Positions 60,755 through 64,000 of a stretch of DNA of 64,000 bases are shown one piece after another (the first letter of the stretch is position 1; every line of letters starts with the position of its first letter). The stretch is from positions 324,000 to 387,999 of the forward strand of contig NZ_RJVI01000001.1 in NCBI RefSeq assembly GCF_003751635.1, in the 5' to 3' direction. Under the pieces are notes generated by a model. That model had not been told where the DNA came from. It made no database searches and saw only the letters and a program-made list of their open reading frames with translations. The stretch comes from Inmirania thermothiophila. GTDB taxonomy: Bacteria; Pseudomonadota; Gammaproteobacteria; DSM-100275. The translations under genes and the position numbers were made by a program.

Positions 60755-61519
60755 CTAGAACTGCGCCTGCAGGGCGTGCTCGAGCCGCGGGCGTCCGGCC
60801 ACCTCTCTGAGCGCCTCCAGGTCGTGGATGCGCACGTACTTGCGGCGCACCGTGATCAGCCCCTCCTCGTCGAAGCGGGTGAAGACGCGGCTGACCGTCT
60901 CCACCGCCATGCCGAGGAAGTTGCCGATGTCGTTGCGGGACATGCTGAGATAGAACTCGCTCGGCGAGAAGCCGCGGCGGCCGAAGCGCATCGAGAGCGA
61001 GAGCAGGAAGGCCGCGAGGCGGGCCTCCGCGGTCTTGCGGCTGACCAGCAGCAGCAGGGTCTGGTAGTGGGCGATCTCCTGGGTGAGGAGCGCGAAGAGC
61101 TGCTCGGTCAGGCCCGGGATGCGGCGGGCGAGCGCGTTCAGGCGGTCGAAGGGGATCTCGCAGATGCTGCTGGTCTCGAGTGCGACCGCGGCGGTGGGAA
61201 GCCGCTCCATCCCCATGGCGTCGATGGCGATGAGCTCGCCGGGCAGGTGGAAGCCCGTCACCTGCTCCTCGCCGTCGTCGGTGGTGGCGTAGGTCTTGAT
61301 GCAGCCGGAGCGGACGCAGTAGATGGCGCGGAAGGGCTCGCCGGCGCGGAAGACGTGCTGGCCGCGCGCCAGGGGCTGGCGGCGGCGGACGATGGCGTCG
61401 AGCTCGGCCCGCGCGCTGCGCTCGGCGCCGGACGGGTTGCAGACGTCGCGCAGGCTGCAGTGGGTGCAGGCCACCGTCAGGCGGGCCAGCTTGATGACGT
61501 TGCTCTCGGCAGGCTGCAC
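60755..61519 (-). CDS. fnr: FNR/ANR-type oxygen-responsive transcription factor
   Basis: A 254-residue CRP/FNR regulator with all four [4Fe-4S] ligands: Cys18, Cys21 and Cys27 in [11 protein letters not shown], and Cys120 in [12 protein letters not shown]-type cyclic-nucleotide fold ([14 protein letters not shown]) follows. The C-terminal helix-turn-helix reads [23 protein letters not shown], with the E-xx-SR recognition helix of FNR, and should read TTGAT-N4-ATCAA boxes. Such a box precedes ccoN, 126 bases downstream of this gene's stop. It is divergent from hisB over 140 bases. Placement directly ahead of the cbb3 genes suggests a dedicated oxygen switch. Confidence 0.95.
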   Translation of the reverse strand: MQPAESNVIKLARLTVACTHCSLRDVCNPSGAERSARAELDAIVRRRQPLARGQHVFRAGEPFRAIYCVRSGCIKTYATTDDGEEQVTGFHLPGELIAIDAMGMERLPTAAVALETSSICEIPFDRLNALARRIPGLTEQLFALLTQEIAHYQTLLLLVSRKTAEARLAAFLLSLSMRFGRRGFSPSEFYLSMSRNDIGNFLGMAVETVSRVFTRFDEEGLITVRRKYVRIHDLEALREVAGRPRLEHALQAQF

Positions 61520-61659
61520 CGCGTCGCGCCTCCGCCCAGGCGAAGCCTCGCCCCTATTGCAGCAGAAGGGGCGCCGCGGCGCAACGCGCGCGGTGGTTCC
61601 GGCGCCTGCCGGGGGCGGTTATCCTAGGGCGTCTCACGGTGCCGGGGGCGCGGACGGGC

Positions 61660-62259
61660 ATGGGCGAGCAGGCAAGGTGCGGCGAGGTGGAGCGGCGCAC
61701 GGGCGAGACCGCGGTGGCGGTGCGCCTGGTCCTCGACGGGACGGGGCGGGCCGAGGTGGCCACCGGGGTGCCCTTCCTCGACCACATGCTCGAGCAGGTG
61801 GCTCGCCACGGGCTGCTCGATCTCGAGGTGCGCGCCCGGGGCGACGTCCACGTGGACGACCACCACACCGTGGAGGACGTGGGCATCACCCTGGGCCAGG
61901 CCCTTGCGCGCGCGCTCGGCGACAAGGCGGGGCTCACCCGCTTCGGCCACGCCTACGTCCCCCTGGACGAGGCCCTCGCGCGCGTGGTGGTGGACCTCTC
62001 CGGCCGCCCCGGCCTCTGCTACGAGGTGGACTTCCCCCGCGCCCGCATCGGCACCTTCGACGTGGACCTGGTGCGGGAGTTCTTCCAGGGGCTGGTCAAC
62101 CACGCCGGGATGACGCTGCACGTCGACCTCCTCCGGGGCCGCAACGCCCACCACATCGCCGAGTGCCTCTTCAAGGCGTTCGGCCGCGCCCTGCGCCAGG
62201 CGGTGGCGCCGGATCCGCGCCTCGGCGGTGCGATCCCCTCCACCAAGGGCAGCCTCTGA
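61660..62259 (+). CDS. hisB: Imidazoleglycerol-phosphate dehydratase HisB
   Basis: A 199-residue monofunctional IGP dehydratase, histidine pathway step 6. Metal-binding motifs are visible: [57 protein letters not shown] in part, [10 protein letters not shown] and [17 protein letters not shown]. The terminal STKGSL is typical. I chose the ATG at 61660; a GTG at 61639 would add seven residues. It is followed by hisH after 10 bases. No HisB-N phosphatase is fused, so that activity lies elsewhere. Confidence 0.95.
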   Translation: MGEQARCGEVERRTGETAVAVRLVLDGTGRAEVATGVPFLDHMLEQVARHGLLDLEVRARGDVHVDDHHTVEDVGITLGQALARALGDKAGLTRFGHAYVPLDEALARVVVDLSGRPGLCYEVDFPRARIGTFDVDLVREFFQGLVNHAGMTLHVDLLRGRNAHHIAECLFKAFGRALRQAVAPDPRLGGAIPSTKGSL

Positions 62260-62269
62260 GGGCAGACCC

Positions 62270-62914
62270 ATGGGGCGGGTGGTGGTCATCGACTACGGCA
62301 TGGGGAATCTCCACTCCATGGCCAAGGCCCTGGAGCGGGTGGCGCCGCCGCGGGTGCGGGTGCGGGTGAGCGGTGACCCCGCCGCGGTGGCGGCGGCCGA
62401 CCGCGTGGTCTTTCCCGGCGTCGGCGCCATGCGCGACTGCATGGCGGAGCTCGCGCGGCGCGGCCTCGTCGAGGCGGTGCGCGAGGCCGCCGCCTCGCGG
62501 CCCTTCCTCGGCGTCTGCATCGGCATGCAGGCGCTCTACGAGGAGAGCGAGGAGAACGGCGGCACCCGGTGCCTGGGGATCCTCCCCGGGCGGGTGCGCT
62601 TCTTCGGCCACGGCATGCGCGAGCCGGACGGGCGCGCCCTCAAGGTCCCGCACATGGGCTGGAACCGCGTCTGGCGCACGCGGCCGCACCCGCTCTGGGA
62701 CGGCATCGCCGACGGCGCCTGGTTCTACTTCGTCCACGGCTACCACGCGGAGGCCGCGGGGGCGGCGCTCGCCGCCACCTCGGACTACGGCGTGCGCTTC
62801 GCCGCCGCGGCGGCGCGCGGCAACCTGTTCGCGACCCAGTTCCACCCCGAGAAGAGCTCGGCCACGGGCCTGCGCCTGCTGGCCAACTTCCTGGCGTGGG
62901 ACGGTGAGGGCTGA
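62270..62914 (+). CDS. hisH: Imidazole glycerol phosphate synthase subunit HisH (glutaminase)
   Basis: A 214-residue class I glutamine amidotransferase that channels ammonia to HisF. The triad is Cys83 in GVCIGMQALYE, with His192 and Glu194 in QFHPEKSS. The N terminus VVIDYGMGNLHSMAKAL and VVFPGVGAMRDCM are typical. It lies 10 bases after hisB and 24 before hisA, in the order hisBHAF. Confidence 0.96.
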   Translation: MGRVVVIDYGMGNLHSMAKALERVAPPRVRVRVSGDPAAVAAADRVVFPGVGAMRDCMAELARRGLVEAVREAAASRPFLGVCIGMQALYEESEENGGTRCLGILPGRVRFFGHGMREPDGRALKVPHMGWNRVWRTRPHPLWDGIADGAWFYFVHGYHAEAAGAALAATSDYGVRFAAAAARGNLFATQFHPEKSSATGLRLLANFLAWDGEG

Positions 62915-62938
62915 GGGCAACGGAGGAGGCGAGAGGCC

Positions 62939-63685
62939 ATGCTGGTGATCCCGGCCATCGACCTCAAGGGCGGGCGCTGCGTGCGCCTGCGCCAGGGTCG
63001 GATGGAGGAGGAGACGGTGTTCTCGGACGACCCGCTCGCGGTGGCCGAGCGGTGGGTGGCGGCGGGTGCGCGCCGCCTCCACATCGTCGATCTCGACGGC
63101 GCGGCGAGCGGCCGCCCGGTGCATGCGGACGTGGTGGCGCGGATCTGCGCCGCGTTTCCGGACCTGCCGGTGCAGGTGGGCGGCGGCATCCGCGACGAGG
63201 AGACCATCCAGGCCTATCTCGATGCCGGGGTGAGCTACGTCATCCTCGGCACGCGGGCGGTGACGGCGCCCCACTTCGTCTCCGACGCCTGCCTCGAGTT
63301 CCCCGGCCACATCCTCGTCGGGCTCGACGTGCGCGACGGCCGCGTCGCCCTCGACGGCTGGTCCAAGCTGGCTCGCCACAGCGTCGTCGAGCTCGCCCAG
63401 CGGCTCGAGGCCGAGGGCGCCGAGGGCATCGTCTACACCGACATCACCCGCGACGGGATGCTGAGCGGGATCAACGTCGAGGCCACCGCGGCGCTCGCCC
63501 GCGAGCTCGCCATCCCGGTGATCGCCGCGGGCGGCATCCGCGACCTCGACGACATCCGCGCCCTCTGTGCGGTGGCCGACGAGGGCATCCTCGGCGCCAT
63601 CACCGGCCGCGCCCTCTACGAGGGCACGCTGGATCTCGCCGAGGGGCAGCGCCTCGCCGACGAGCTCACCGGGACGGCGGCCTGA
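62939..63685 (+). CDS. hisA: ProFAR isomerase HisA
   Basis: A 248-residue (beta/alpha)8-barrel isomerase converting ProFAR to PRFAR. The catalytic residue region [17 protein letters not shown] (Asp8), [17 protein letters not shown] and GTRAV are typical, as is [14 protein letters not shown] with the second catalytic aspartate. GGAGGAGG precedes the ATG at 62939. The stop is one base before hisF. Confidence 0.96.
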   Translation: MLVIPAIDLKGGRCVRLRQGRMEEETVFSDDPLAVAERWVAAGARRLHIVDLDGAASGRPVHADVVARICAAFPDLPVQVGGGIRDEETIQAYLDAGVSYVILGTRAVTAPHFVSDACLEFPGHILVGLDVRDGRVALDGWSKLARHSVVELAQRLEAEGAEGIVYTDITRDGMLSGINVEATAALARELAIPVIAAGGIRDLDDIRALCAVADEGILGAITGRALYEGTLDLAEGQRLADELTGTAA

Positions 63686-63686
63686 G

Positions 63687-64000
63687 ATGGCGCTCGCCCG
63701 CCGCGTCATCCCCTGCCTCGACGTCGACGCCGGCCGCGTCGTCAAGGGCGTGCGCTTCGTCGACATCCGCGACGCCGGGGATCCGGTGGAGATCGCCCGC
63801 CGCTACGACGAGCAGGGCGCCGACGAGCTCACCTTCCTCGACATCACGGCCAGCCACGAGGGGCGCGAGACCATGCTCCACGTGGTGGAGCGGGTGGCGG
63901 GGCAGGTCTTCATCCCCCTCACGGTGGGCGGCGGGGTGCGAAGCTGCGAGGACGTGCGCCGGCTCCTTTCGGCGGGGGCGGACAAGGTCGCCATCAACAC
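63687..64000 (+). CDS. hisF: Imidazole glycerol phosphate synthase subunit HisF (partial)
   Basis: The first 104 codons of the cyclase subunit, cut off by the window edge. Visible residues are [20 protein letters not shown], which contains Asp12, followed by [34 protein letters not shown] and [20 protein letters not shown]. It starts one base after hisA (ATG 63687), and the partner HisH is just upstream. Confidence 0.96.
   Translation, partial: MALARRVIPCLDVDAGRVVKGVRFVDIRDAGDPVEIARRYDEQGADELTFLDITASHEGRETMLHVVERVAGQVFIPLTVGGGVRSCEDVRRLLSAGADKVAIN

Overview
This 64 kb window is plainly above 70% G+C and very densely coded, with 4-bp start/stop overlaps and many GTG starts. Gene content points to an aerobic or microaerobic gammaproteobacterium, most plausibly in or near the Chromatiales/Ectothiorhodospiraceae. 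The markers are ubiK, comM, tmcA, tcdA, the CcoM-type small subunit of a cbb3 oxidase, an FNR/ANR regulator, a bTHX ribosomal protein and a YbaK-HDOD fusion. The family assignment is inference; no rRNA is present. No integrase, IS element, phage module or CRISPR array was seen.

Layout. 1-2.1 kb (-): an unknown gene followed by a FetA/FetB-like ABC exporter whose 3' end lies in a 132-bp tandem duplication. 2.2-4.1 kb (+): ubiK, then comM, which seems to use a CTG start. 4.1-9.3 kb (-): a translationally coupled LysR regulator, membrane-fusion protein and RND pump. 9.4-12.5 kb (+): acrylyl-CoA reductase and Rep helicase. 12.5-14.5 kb (-): a 30-codon bTHX gene, tRNA-Arg(CCG) and an M48 lipoprotein protease. 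14.5-17.9 kb: flavin reductase, CWC protein, Sir2 deacylase, and a small gene with its own terminator facing a GcvA-like regulator. 17.5-21.7 kb: a conserved hypothetical gene, tmcA, tcdA and tatD. 21.8-24 kb (+): a LOG protein and a GH100 invertase pseudogene with three separate lesions. 24-29.9 kb (-): a four-gene secreted cassette (OmpA-type anchor, HEAT-repeat protein and two exported proteins of unknown function), the best candidate for an undescribed system. 30-36.8 kb (-): a DUF1992 gene, an Ap4A phosphorylase and a tandem (double-length) UvrA separated by 72-bp hairpin repeats.

36.9-46 kb: msrA, class I fructose-1,6-bisphosphatase, DUF924, a TVP38 membrane protein, an EamA permease, an ABM monooxygenase with an iron-type alcohol dehydrogenase, the YbaK-HDOD protein, an SDR and a PA0069-type radical SAM protein. 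46-52.4 kb: rhodanese, a cobalamin methionine synthase lacking its C-terminal reactivation domain, a UPF0149/SEC-C protein, bipA/typA and dtd. 52.4-61.5 kb (-): fnr, ccoNOQP plus a CcoM-like gene, an intrinsic terminator, then ccoGHIS. This is a complete structural and assembly set for a cbb3 oxidase, with an FNR-type box upstream of ccoN. 61.7-64 kb (+): hisB-hisH-hisA-hisF, the last cut by the window edge.

Much of the window is housekeeping: respiration, histidine synthesis, tRNA modification and quality control, DNA repair and redox repair. The accessory or odd elements are the secreted cassette, the decaying invertase, the repeats, several palindromic leaders and a few unknown genes. No gene-free stretch exceeds about 260 bases; the longest gaps are described as features.
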